This document shows, in pieces, positions 26,973 to 34,571 of a stretch of DNA of 64,000 bases. The notes below the pieces were generated by a model, which was given only the letters and a program-made list of their open reading frames with translations, did not search any database and was not told where the DNA came from. The first letter of the stretch is position 1, and each line of letters opens with the position of its first letter. A program made the translations under genes and the position numbers. The stretch is from assembly GCA_963720945.1 (NCBI GenBank), contig CAVRHH010000029.1, positions 434,001 through 498,000 of the forward strand, written 5' to 3'. This DNA comes from Bog-532 sp963720945 (GTDB taxonomy: Bacteria; Actinomycetota; Actinomycetes; Streptosporangiales; Streptosporangiaceae).

Positions 26973-28163
26973 ATGACCGAGCAGAACAACGATGTGGTGG
27001 TGCTGTCGGGTACCCGGACGGCCATCGGCCGGTACGGCGGCAGCCTCGCGGGCATCCCGCCGTGTGACCTGGCGGCGACGGTGGTGCGCGAGGCGGTCAG
27101 CCGGTCCACCGTGGATCCGGAGGAGTTCGGGCACGCGGTGTTCGGCAACGTGATCCACACCCAGCCCCGGGACATGTACCTGAGCCGGGTCGCCGCCGTC
27201 AACGGCGGCCTCCCCGTGAAGGTGCCGGCCTTCACCGTCAACCGGCTCTGCGGCAGCGGGCTGCAGGCCATCGTCTCGGCCGCCCAGCTCATCTCGCTGG
27301 GTGACGCCGATGTCGCGGTAGCCGGCGGGGCCGAGTCGATGAGCCGTGGTCCGTACTGGCTGCAGGACATGCGCTGGGGCCAGCGGATGGGCGACACCAA
27401 GGCCATCGACCCGGTGGTCGGCGCGCTGAACGACCCGTGGAATGCCTGCCACATGGGCATAACGGCAGAGAACGTGGCCGAGGACTACAACATCTCCCGA
27501 GAGGACCAGGACGCACTGGCGGTCGAGAGCCACCGCCGGGCCGCGGCGGCGACGGCGGCACACTACTTCGACGAGCAGATCACGCCCATCGAGATCACCG
27601 TCAAGAAGAAGACCGTCGAGTTCGCGACCGACGAGCACTTCCGGGCCGACGCCAGCCTGGAGGGCATGGCCCGGCTGCGCCCGGCGTTCGCCAAGGAGGG
27701 CACGGTCACCGCCGGGAACGCCTCCGGCATGAACGACGCGGCCGCCGCCGTCGTGCTGGCCAGCGGCGCGTACGCCAGCAGCCACGGCCTGCAGCCGATG
27801 GGCCGCCTGGTCGGCTACAGCCACGCCGGCGTCGAGCCCCGGGTCATGGGCATCGGCCCGGTCCCGGCCACCCGGAAGGTGCTGGAGAAGACCGGCATGA
27901 AGCTGGACGACATCGACGTGTTCGAGGTGAACGAGGCGTTCGCCGCGCAGGCGCTCGCCGTCATCCGCGAGCTCGGCCTGCCGGAGGACCGGACCAACCC
28001 CAACGGCAGCGGCATCTCGCTGGGCCACCCGGTGGCCGCCACCGGCGCCATCCTGACCGTGAAGGCGCTGTACGAGCTGAAGCGTACGGGTGGTCAGTAC
28101 GCGCTCGTGACGATGTGCATCGGCGGCGGGCAGGGCATCGCCGCGATCTTCGAACGCCTGTAA
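26973..28163 (+). CDS. Acetyl-CoA acetyltransferase (thiolase, PhaA/AtoB type)
   Basis: The product is 396 residues. The acyl-accepting Cys is in VNRLCGSGLQAIVSA near residue 89. EVNEAFAAQALAV, GISLGHPVAATGA (active His) and TMCIGGGQGIAAIFE (second Cys) complete the thiolase set. A degradative and a biosynthetic role are not separable by motif. Here it could supply acetoacetyl-CoA for PHA synthesis with the PhaB-like SDR at 29524 and phaC, or finish beta-oxidation started by the adjacent dehydrogenase. It is divergent from that operon and followed by a hairpin terminator. Confidence 0.92.
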   Translation: MTEQNNDVVVLSGTRTAIGRYGGSLAGIPPCDLAATVVREAVSRSTVDPEEFGHAVFGNVIHTQPRDMYLSRVAAVNGGLPVKVPAFTVNRLCGSGLQAIVSAAQLISLGDADVAVAGGAESMSRGPYWLQDMRWGQRMGDTKAIDPVVGALNDPWNACHMGITAENVAEDYNISREDQDALAVESHRRAAAATAAHYFDEQITPIEITVKKKTVEFATDEHFRADASLEGMARLRPAFAKEGTVTAGNASGMNDAAAAVVLASGAYASSHGLQPMGRLVGYSHAGVEPRVMGIGPVPATRKVLEKTGMKLDDIDVFEVNEAFAAQALAVIRELGLPEDRTNPNGSGISLGHPVAATGAILTVKALYELKRTGGQYALVTMCIGGGQGIAAIFERL

Positions 28164-28175
28164 CACAACCAACAA

Positions 28176-28213
28176 CGGCGTCGGCTGACCCTGGGAAGGG
28201 TCAGCCGACGCCG
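28176..28213 (+). terminator. Hairpin terminator after thiolase
   Basis: CGGCGTCGGCTGACCC and its exact reverse complement enclose the 6-nt loop TGGGAA, a perfect 16-bp stem starting 13 nt after the thiolase stop and followed by CGTTTCC. It also lies ahead of the 3' end of the convergent AcuC-like gene, so it may act both ways. Confidence 0.82.
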
Positions 28214-28244
28214 CGTTTCCGTGCCCTGGAAACTGGTGCGTGTC

Positions 28245-29462
28245 CTACACCCCGGGCATCAGGCCGTGCTCGGGGAAGACGGCCAGCCGGGTGGCGACGA
28301 TGGCCCGGTCAACGGGGTCGCTGGGGTTGTAGCCGTTCTCGAACCGGGCGAACACCGGCTCGCTGCCGTCGGTCATGGTCTCCGGTGCCTGCTGGCCGAT
28401 GCGCCGGTTGGCGTACTCCCGCCAGCCGTCCGGAGTGTGCACGCCCGGGTCGATCGGGTGCCCGGCCGCCTCGGCCAGCAGGTGCGTCCAGGTCCGCGCC
28501 ACGACCTGGAGCGGCTCGTATCCCCCGCCGCCGGTCAGCAGCCAGCGGCCGCCGGCGGTCTCGTGCGCCAGCCGGTGGATCATGGCGTGCGCCACCCGCT
28601 GTGCGTCGATCGACAGGTTCAGGTCGGCCAGCGGATCGAGCCGGTGCGTGTCGCAGCCGTGCTGGCTGACCAGGACGTCCGGGCGGAAGGCGCGCAGCAG
28701 GTCCGGCACCACGCCGTCGAAGGCCCGCAGCCAGCCGGCGTCCGTGGTCCCAGCCGGAAGGGCCACGTTGACCGCGGTCCCCTCCGCGCCGGGCCCGCCC
28801 GTTTCCGACGGCCACCCGGTGCCGGGCCACAACGTCGCGGGGTGCTCGTGCAGGCTGATCGTCAGCACCCGCGGGTCGTCGTAGAAGGCGGCCTGCACCC
28901 CGTCGCCGTGGTGCACGTCGATGTCGACGTAGGCGACCCGGCTGGCCCCCTGGCTGAGCAGCCAGTGGATCGCGATCGCCAGGTCGTTGTACACGCAGAA
29001 CCCGCTCGCGCTGTTGTACATGGCGTGATGCAGGCCGCCGGCGATGCTCGCGCCGTGCTGGGCCGCGCCCGTCCAGACGGCCCGCGCGGCCGCCAGGGTG
29101 GCCCCGGCGACCAGCGCGGACGCGTCGTGCATGCCGGCGAACACCGGATTGTCGTCGGTGCCCAGGCCGAAGACGGCCGGATCGGGCGGCCCGGGGCTCC
29201 CGGGATTCCCGGGGGCCGGGGCACCCACGGAGCCGCCCGCGTGCCGGACCGCGGCGATGTAGTGCGGGATGTGCACCGTCTGGAGATCCACGTCGGTGGC
29301 GGGTGACGGGTGTTCGACCGTCACTCCGGGCACCGCGAACAGGCCAAACGCGCGGGCCAGCTCGATCGCCAGCTCGACCCGCGCCGGTGCCATCGGATGG
29401 CCGACTCCGAAGTCATACCTCGCGAGCCGGTCATCCCAGGCAACGTGCAGCGAACAGGTCAT
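28245..29462 (-). CDS. acuC: AcuC-type histone deacetylase family protein (acetoin utilization protein)
   Basis: The product is 405 residues from ATG 29462. It begins MTCSLHVAWDDRLARYDFGVGHPMAPARVELA, the AcuC opening. The zinc/charge-relay segments are GGLHHAMYNSASGFCVYNDLAIAI, VAYVDIDVHHGDGVQAAFYDDPRVLTISLHE (Asp and His ligands) and VSQHGCDTHRLDPLADLNLS. AcuC deacetylates proteins, classically acetyl-CoA synthetase, and so can control acetyl-CoA supply. Its place next to thiolase and PHA genes fits that, but the target is inferred. Confidence 0.9.
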   Translation of the reverse strand: MTCSLHVAWDDRLARYDFGVGHPMAPARVELAIELARAFGLFAVPGVTVEHPSPATDVDLQTVHIPHYIAAVRHAGGSVGAPAPGNPGSPGPPDPAVFGLGTDDNPVFAGMHDASALVAGATLAAARAVWTGAAQHGASIAGGLHHAMYNSASGFCVYNDLAIAIHWLLSQGASRVAYVDIDVHHGDGVQAAFYDDPRVLTISLHEHPATLWPGTGWPSETGGPGAEGTAVNVALPAGTTDAGWLRAFDGVVPDLLRAFRPDVLVSQHGCDTHRLDPLADLNLSIDAQRVAHAMIHRLAHETAGGRWLLTGGGGYEPLQVVARTWTHLLAEAAGHPIDPGVHTPDGWREYANRRIGQQAPETMTDGSEPVFARFENGYNPSDPVDRAIVATRLAVFPEHGLMPGV

Positions 29463-29523
29463 ACACCACCCAAGCACGCGGGCCGGCAATCAGCAATGCA
29501 CCCGCTCTGCCGCCCTGCGCCGG

Positions 29524-30285
29524 CTAGTTGAGGGGGCCGCCGGCCACGTAGATAACCTGGCCGGAGACGAAGCCCGCGTCCTCGCCGACGAGGAAGGAGA
29601 CAGCGGCGGCCACGTCGGCCGGCTGGCCGACCCGTCCGACCGGTATCTGCTTCGAGTAGGTCGCCACGAGGTCCTCGAACGACATCTTCAGGCTGGTGGC
29701 CATGTTCGCGGTCATGTCGGTGGCGATGAAGTGCGGCCCGATCGCGTTCGCGGTGATGCCGAACTTGCCCAGTTCCTTGGCGAGCGTCTTGGTGAAGCCC
29801 TCCACGCCGGCCTTGGTGGCCGCGTAGTTGGCCTGGCCGCGGTTGCCGAGCGCCGACGACGACGAGATGTTGACGATCCGCCCCCACTTCTGCCCGCTCA
29901 TGTACTTCTGCGCCGCTCTGGTCATCAGGAACGGGCCGCGCAGGTTGACGGCGACCACCGCGTCCCACTGCTCGTCGGTCATCTTGAACAGCATGGCGTC
30001 GCGGGTGATCCCGGCGTTGTTGACCAGCACCGTCGGCTCGCCGAGCTCGGCGGCCACCCGCTCGACCGCGGCGTTCGCCTGATCGGTCTTGCTAACATCC
30101 GCGCCGACCGCGAGCGCCTTCCCGCCCGCGTTCTCGATCTCCTTCACCGTTCCCGCGCAGTCGGCCTCGTTCAGGTCGAGGACCGCCACGGCCATCCCGT
30201 CTGCGGCCAGCCGGATGGCTATCCCGGCCCCGATCCCGCGGGCGGCTCCGGTCACGATGGCAACTCGCTGCGTCTCCTGTGACAT
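29524..30285 (-). CDS. 3-oxoacyl-ACP/acetoacetyl-CoA reductase (FabG/PhaB-like SDR)
   Basis: The product is 253 residues. VAIVTGAARGIGAGIAIRLAADG is the cofactor motif, VNNAGITRDAMLFKMTDEQWDAV the conserved NNAG-T-R-D segment, and NISSSSALGNRGQANYAATKAGVEGFTK the Ser-Tyr-Lys triad. NxxGPHFIATDMT and VSGQVIYVAGG close the fold. This pattern is shared by FabG and acetoacetyl-CoA reductase PhaB. With phaC, a thiolase and a depolymerase remnant nearby, reduction of acetoacetyl-CoA for PHA is plausible. Upstream is a 236-nt gap before the depolymerase remnant on the other strand. Confidence 0.88.
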   Translation of the reverse strand: MSQETQRVAIVTGAARGIGAGIAIRLAADGMAVAVLDLNEADCAGTVKEIENAGGKALAVGADVSKTDQANAAVERVAAELGEPTVLVNNAGITRDAMLFKMTDEQWDAVVAVNLRGPFLMTRAAQKYMSGQKWGRIVNISSSSALGNRGQANYAATKAGVEGFTKTLAKELGKFGITANAIGPHFIATDMTANMATSLKMSFEDLVATYSKQIPVGRVGQPADVAAAVSFLVGEDAGFVSGQVIYVAGGPLN

Positions 30286-30521
30286 GTGCGTACCTTTCTT
30301 CTGGCCGGGGCACCCACGTCGGGCTGGCCCACGGGCCTATCGACTCCGGGTATCCTCCGCTACACCCCAGACCCCGCAAAGGGACTTTCTTCCCTGCCTT
30401 TCCGGGATACTGGCCACCAGGCGGGCGGCCGGCCGCGTTTCGGCGCCCTACTGACGGGTAGGTTTCCCCTGCATTTCATGCGAGCACTGGTGTTCGGCAT
30501 GCACGTGATCTGTGAGGATCT

Positions 30522-30713
30522 ATGCATACACTGCGGCCCGGGCCGCTCCGGCACAAGGTGACGGACCAGTATCTCGACATCGACGGCCAGCGGGTGCGTG
30601 TCTCGGTCCGGCCCGGCCGCCGGGACCAGGTTCCGCTGCTGATGATCAACGGCATCGGCGCCAGCCTGGAAGCCCTGCAGCCGTTCGTGGACGCCCTCGA
30701 CCCGCCACCTTGA
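30522..30713 (+). pseudogene. N-terminal remnant of a poly(3-hydroxyalkanoate) depolymerase-like alpha/beta hydrolase
   Basis: The frame from ATG 30522 gives 63 residues and then a stop. VTDQYLDIDGQRVRVSVRPG, then PLLMINGIGASLEALQPFVD, is the opening of intracellular PHA-depolymerase-type hydrolases, including the oxyanion-hole loop LMINGIGA. The nucleophile Ser, Asp and His regions are absent, since real members continue for about 200 more residues. No continuation is visible in other frames before crcB at 30800, so the 3' part was deleted. It points to a once fuller PHA gene set. Confidence 0.65.
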
Positions 30714-30799
30714 CGGGCATCGCGCCCCGCTCCCGCGGCTGCGACCGCAGATGGGCTAACCTGGCCCGAGTCAGATAATGCCCCTGGAGCTGTGCAGCG

Positions 30800-31252
30800 T
30801 TGCCCCGGATCGACCGCTGGGAAATCACCGCCATCTTCGCGGGCGGCGCGCTTGGCACGCTGGCCCGCGCCGCGCTCGCCGAGGCCTTCCCGCATCCGGC
30901 GACGGCCTGGCCGTGGCCCACGTTCGGCGTCAACATGGTGGCCGCGTTCCTGCTCGGCTATTTCGTCACCCGGCTGCAGGAGCGCCTCCCGCTGTCGCGT
31001 TACCGCCGGCCGCTGCTCGGCACCGGGCTGTGCGGCGGCCTGTCCACGTTCTCCACGATGCAGGTGGAGATCCTGAAAATGATCGACGCGCACGACTGGG
31101 GGCTGGCCGCCGGGTACGCGGTGGCCAGCGTGGCCGGCGGCTACGCGGCGATCTACCTGGCCACCGCGGTGGTCCGGCGGGTCCGGGTGCGGCCGGTGCG
31201 CGGCCCGGCGACGCGCTGGGAACCGCTCGCCCCGGAGGAGAGCGGCGGGTGA
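30800..31252 (+). CDS. crcB: Fluoride exporter CrcB/Fluc, first subunit
   Basis: The product is 150 residues from TTG 30800 (CTGGAG about 11 nt upstream; no better in-frame start). IFAGGALGTLARAALAEAF, FGVNMVAAFLLGYFVTRLQ, and GLCGGLSTFSTMQVEILKM, with its G-x-S-T-F-S-T motif, mark Fluc, and four membrane helices are evident. The C-terminal 25 residues are basic and cytoplasmic. Fluc channels are antiparallel dimers; in Gram-positives two adjacent genes encode the two halves. The stop overlaps the next start by 4 nt. It expels fluoride. Confidence 0.9.
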   Translation: MPRIDRWEITAIFAGGALGTLARAALAEAFPHPATAWPWPTFGVNMVAAFLLGYFVTRLQERLPLSRYRRPLLGTGLCGGLSTFSTMQVEILKMIDAHDWGLAAGYAVASVAGGYAAIYLATAVVRRVRVRPVRGPATRWEPLAPEESGG

Positions 31253-31614
31253 ACGCGGCGCTATGGGCCGGGGTCGTGCTGATCGGCGGGGCCGGCTCGG
31301 TGGCCCGCTTCCTGATTGACGGGGTGGTGGGCGCGGGCACCGGCCGGGACTTCCCGTTCGGCACGCTGGCCGTCAACCTGTCCGGCGCGGTGATCCTGGG
31401 CCTGCTCTCCGGCCTGGCGCTGGGCCACGATCAGGCCCTGCTGGCGGGCACCGCCGCGGTGGGCTCGTACACCACGTTCTCGACCTGGATGCTCGAAACC
31501 GAGCGGCTGGCCGAGGAACGCCAGGTCGGCAAGGTGGCGGCCAACGTGATCGGCAGCATCGTGCTCGGCGTGGCCGCCGCCGCGCTCGGCCGCCTGATCG
31601 GGGCGCATCTGTGA
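31249..31614 (+). CDS. crcB: Fluoride exporter CrcB/Fluc, second subunit
   Basis: The product is 121 residues from GTG 31249, overlapping the first crcB stop. Four helices carry VVLIGGAGSVARFLIDG, FGTLAVNLSGAVILGLLSG and GTAAVGSYTTFSTWMLETE. TTFST is the fluoride-path motif and GSVARF the conserved N-terminal Arg region. It is shorter than its partner and lacks a C-terminal extension, which suggests a heterodimeric channel. The next gene starts in its last codons. Confidence 0.92.
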   Translation: MNAALWAGVVLIGGAGSVARFLIDGVVGAGTGRDFPFGTLAVNLSGAVILGLLSGLALGHDQALLAGTAAVGSYTTFSTWMLETERLAEERQVGKVAANVIGSIVLGVAAAALGRLIGAHL

Positions 31615-32702
31615 GTGAGGACGCGCAGGACTGCCTCAAGGTGACGAGCTACTTCGGGGAGCGGCACCGCACCGGGGACCGGTTCGCCGCGGACGCCCTG
31701 CTTGACCTGTACGGCCGGCACGAGATCGCCGCGAGCATCCTGCTGCGCGGCACCGAGGGGTTCGGCCTCAAGCACCATCTGCGCACCGACCATTCGCTGA
31801 CCCTGTCGGAGGACCTGCCGCTCATCGCGATCGCGATCGACCGCCGCCCGCGGATCGAAGCGGTCCTGCCCCGGGTGCGCGAGATCAACAACTCCGGGCT
31901 CCTCACGGTGGAACGGGCCCGGCTGGTCACCGGGGTGCCCGGCGCGGTCCCGGTGCCCGCGGACCTGCCCGGGGCGGCCAAGCTGACCGTTTACCTGGGC
32001 CGCCAGGAACGCGCCTACCGGGTGCCGGCCTTCGTCGCGGTCTGCGACCTGCTGTACCGGCGTGGCGTCGACGGGGCCACCGCGCTGCTCGGCGTGGACG
32101 GGACCGCGCACGGCCGCCGGGAGCGCGCCCGGTTCTTCAGCCGCAACGCCGAGGTGCCGATGATGATCATCGCCATCGGTTCCGCGGACCGGATCGCGCG
32201 CGTGCTGCCCGAGCTGGGGGCGCTGCTGCCGCGCCCGTTCATCACGCTGGAACGGGCCCGCGTCTGCAAGCGGGACGGGCAGCTGCTCGACCGCCCGCAG
32301 GCGCTGCCCGGGGTGGACGAGCACGGCCTGGCGCTGTGGCACAAGCTCATGATCTATACCTCCGAGGCGGCGCGGCACGATGGCCAGCCCATCCACCGGG
32401 CCATCGTCCGGCGGCTGCGCAGCGCCGGGCTGAGCGGCGCGACCACGCAGCGCGGCGTCTGGGGGTTCCACGGCGATCGGCCGCCGCACGGTGACCGCCT
32501 GCTGCAGCTCGGCCGGCACGTCCCCGCGGTCACGATCGTGGTCGACTCCCCGGGGCGCACCGCCCAGTCGTTCGGCATCATCGATGAGCTGACCCGCGAG
32601 CACGGCCTGGTCACCAGCGAGACCATTCCCGCGCTGCAGGCCAGTACCGGCGGCCGCCGCCGCGGCGGCCTCCGGCTGGCCACGCATCACCTCCGGGGCT
32701 AA
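31611..32702 (+). CDS. Triple DUF190 (PII-like) protein
   Basis: The product is 363 residues from GTG 31611, overlapping crcB by 4 nt. Three DUF190 units follow one another: residues 7-105 (CLKVTSYFGERHRTGDRFAA), 123-225 (AKLTVYLGRQERAYRVPAFV) and 243-345 (HKLMIYTSEAARHDGQPIHR). Each has the G-A/T middle turn and a closing ITLERAR/LTVERAR-type strand. Single DUF190 proteins have a PII-like ferredoxin fold. They often accompany crcB, possibly sensing a nucleotide or ion linked to fluoride stress. Three units in one chain could fold as a pseudo-trimer, matching the trimeric PII form; that is inference. Confidence 0.88.
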   Translation: MSEDAQDCLKVTSYFGERHRTGDRFAADALLDLYGRHEIAASILLRGTEGFGLKHHLRTDHSLTLSEDLPLIAIAIDRRPRIEAVLPRVREINNSGLLTVERARLVTGVPGAVPVPADLPGAAKLTVYLGRQERAYRVPAFVAVCDLLYRRGVDGATALLGVDGTAHGRRERARFFSRNAEVPMMIIAIGSADRIARVLPELGALLPRPFITLERARVCKRDGQLLDRPQALPGVDEHGLALWHKLMIYTSEAARHDGQPIHRAIVRRLRSAGLSGATTQRGVWGFHGDRPPHGDRLLQLGRHVPAVTIVVDSPGRTAQSFGIIDELTREHGLVTSETIPALQASTGGRRRGGLRLATHHLRG

Positions 32703-32723
32703 GCCGAAGTCCCCCAAGCCGAT

Positions 32724-32742
32724 TGGTCAACGCGTTTGACCA
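32724..32742. promoter_or_regulatory. Operator-like palindrome upstream of acyl-CoA carboxylase
   Basis: TGGTCAA-CGCGT-TTGACCA is a perfect inverted repeat with 7-bp arms. It lies about 200 nt before the carboxylase beta gene, close to a second palindrome at 32772-32789. Confidence 0.45.
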
Positions 32743-32771
32743 GGTGGTAGAGCCCTTGATCACGGAAATTA

Positions 32772-32789
32772 CATGACTACGTAGTCATG
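32772..32789. promoter_or_regulatory. Perfect 18-bp palindrome upstream of acyl-CoA carboxylase
   Basis: CATGACTACGTAGTCATG is its own reverse complement with no loop, in an AT-rich spot between the DUF190 and carboxylase genes. This is the form of a TetR-family operator. GACCAGGTG (32738-32746) and CACCTGGTC (about 32805-32813) form a further inverted pair around it. Confidence 0.55.
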
Positions 32790-32937
32790 AGCTGAGGCTG
32801 TTTCACCTGGTCAGCGCCCTATCGGTTCGCCACCGGGGGGAACTACGGGCTAAGGCGGCCGGCCGCGGACGGCGGCGGGGCTAAGGACACCCGGGCCGCG
32901 CGCGCTCGCTAAGCCGCGCGCTCGCTAAGTTGAGGGG

Positions 32938-34557
32938 GTGACGACAGAGGCGCCGGTCCTGCGCAGCAGGACAGATCCGGGCGGCGAGGTATTCAAGCGG
33001 AACGCGGAACAGCACGCCGCGCTGGTGGCGGATCTGCGGGAGCGGCTGGCCGCCGCCAGCCTGGGCGGGCCCGGGCGCGCCCGGGCCCGGCACACCGCCC
33101 GCGGCAAGCTGCTGCCCCGGGACCGGGTCGACGACCTGCTCGATCCGGGGTCCCCGTTCCTGGAACTGTCGCCGCTGGCCGCCAACGGCATGTACGGCGA
33201 CGAGGCCCCGGCCGCGGGCATCATCACCGGAGTGGGCCGGGTCAGCGGCCGCGAATGCGTGATCGTCGCCAACGACGCCACCGTGAAGGGCGGCACCTAC
33301 TACCCGGTCACGGTGAAAAAGCACCTGCGCGCGCAGGAGGTCGCGCTGCACAACCGGCTGCCGTGCATCTACCTGGTCGACTCCGGCGGGGCGTTCCTGC
33401 CCCGGCAGGACGAGGTGTTCCCGGACCGGGAGCACTTCGGGCGGATCTTCTACAACCAGGCCACCCTGTCCGCGCGGGGGATCGCGCAGATCGCGGCGGT
33501 GCTCGGCTCCTGCACGGCCGGCGGCGCGTACGTCCCGGCCATGAGCGACGAGACCGTGATCGTCCGGAACCAGGGCACGATCTTCCTGGGCGGCCCGCCG
33601 CTGGTCAAGGCGGCGACCGGGGAGGTGGTCACCGCCGAGGAGCTGGGCGGCGGGTACCTGCACGCGCACACCTCCGGGGTGGCCGACCACCTGGCCGAGG
33701 ACGACGCGCACGCCTTGTCGATCGTCCGCTCGATCGTGGCCACGCTGGCCCCGAAACCGCCCAGTCCCTGGGTTGTCGCGCCCGCCGAAGACCCCCGCGA
33801 GGATCCGGCTGAGCTGTACGGCGTCGTGCCCGCCGACTGGCGTACGCCGTACGACGTGCACGAGGTCGTCGCGCGCATCGTGGACGGCAGCCGGCTGGCC
33901 GAATTCAAGCCGGAGTACGGGCAGACCCTGGTCACCGGGTTCGCCCGGATCCACGGGCACCCGGTCGGCGTGGTGGCGAACAACGGCATCCTGTTCAGCG
34001 AGTCCGCGGTCAAGGGCGCGCACTTCATCGAGCTGTGCGACCAGCGGCAGATCCCCCTGGTCTTCCTGCAGAACATCACCGGGTTCATGGTCGGCCGGGA
34101 GTACGAAGCCGGCGGGATCGCCAAGCACGGCGCCAAGATGGTCACCGCGGTGGCGTGCGCCCGGGTGCCGAAGTTCACCGTGATCATCGGCGGGTCGTTC
34201 GGGGCGGGCAACTACGCCATGTGCGGGCGGGCGTACTCCCCCCGCTTCCTGTGGATGTGGCCGAACGCCCGGATCTCGGTGATGGGCGGCGACCAGGCCG
34301 CCAGCGTGCTGGCCACCGTCCGCCGCGACCAGCTCGAGGCGCACGGCGAATCCTGGTCCGCCGGCGACGAGGAGGAGTTCCGCCGGCCGGTCCGGGACCA
34401 GTACGAGCACCAGGGCAACCCCTACTACTCCACGGCGCGGCTGTGGGACGACGGGATCATCGACCCGGCCGACACCCGCCGGGTCCTGGGGCTCGCGCTG
34501 TCGGCCGCGGCGAACGCCCCGCTGGAACCCGTCTCCTACGGCATCTTCCGGATGTAG
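32938..34557 (+). CDS. Acyl-CoA carboxylase beta (carboxyltransferase) subunit, methylcrotonyl-CoA type
   Basis: The product is 539 residues from GTG 32938. The N-terminal half includes HTARGKLLPRDRVDDLLDPG, then VANDATVKGGTYYPVTVKKHLRAQE. The C-terminal half has FLQNITGFMVGREYEAGGIA, VIIGGSFGAGNYAMCGRAYSPRF and LWMWPNARISVMGGDQAASV. The pattern AYSPRFLWMWPN is typical of methylcrotonoyl-CoA carboxylase (leucine breakdown) rather than acetyl- or propionyl-CoA carboxylase. It transfers carboxyl from biotin to the acyl-CoA. The alpha subunit starts 14 nt downstream. Confidence 0.9.
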   Translation: MTTEAPVLRSRTDPGGEVFKRNAEQHAALVADLRERLAAASLGGPGRARARHTARGKLLPRDRVDDLLDPGSPFLELSPLAANGMYGDEAPAAGIITGVGRVSGRECVIVANDATVKGGTYYPVTVKKHLRAQEVALHNRLPCIYLVDSGGAFLPRQDEVFPDREHFGRIFYNQATLSARGIAQIAAVLGSCTAGGAYVPAMSDETVIVRNQGTIFLGGPPLVKAATGEVVTAEELGGGYLHAHTSGVADHLAEDDAHALSIVRSIVATLAPKPPSPWVVAPAEDPREDPAELYGVVPADWRTPYDVHEVVARIVDGSRLAEFKPEYGQTLVTGFARIHGHPVGVVANNGILFSESAVKGAHFIELCDQRQIPLVFLQNITGFMVGREYEAGGIAKHGAKMVTAVACARVPKFTVIIGGSFGAGNYAMCGRAYSPRFLWMWPNARISVMGGDQAASVLATVRRDQLEAHGESWSAGDEEEFRRPVRDQYEHQGNPYYSTARLWDDGIIDPADTRRVLGLALSAAANAPLEPVSYGIFRM

Positions 34558-34571
34558 GGCGGGGAGGGTCC

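Noticed and set aside
30714..30799. Fluoride riboswitch upstream of crcB
   Set aside because: GATGGG and a few matching bases occur, but the required pseudoknot helices and conserved core could not be found in order.
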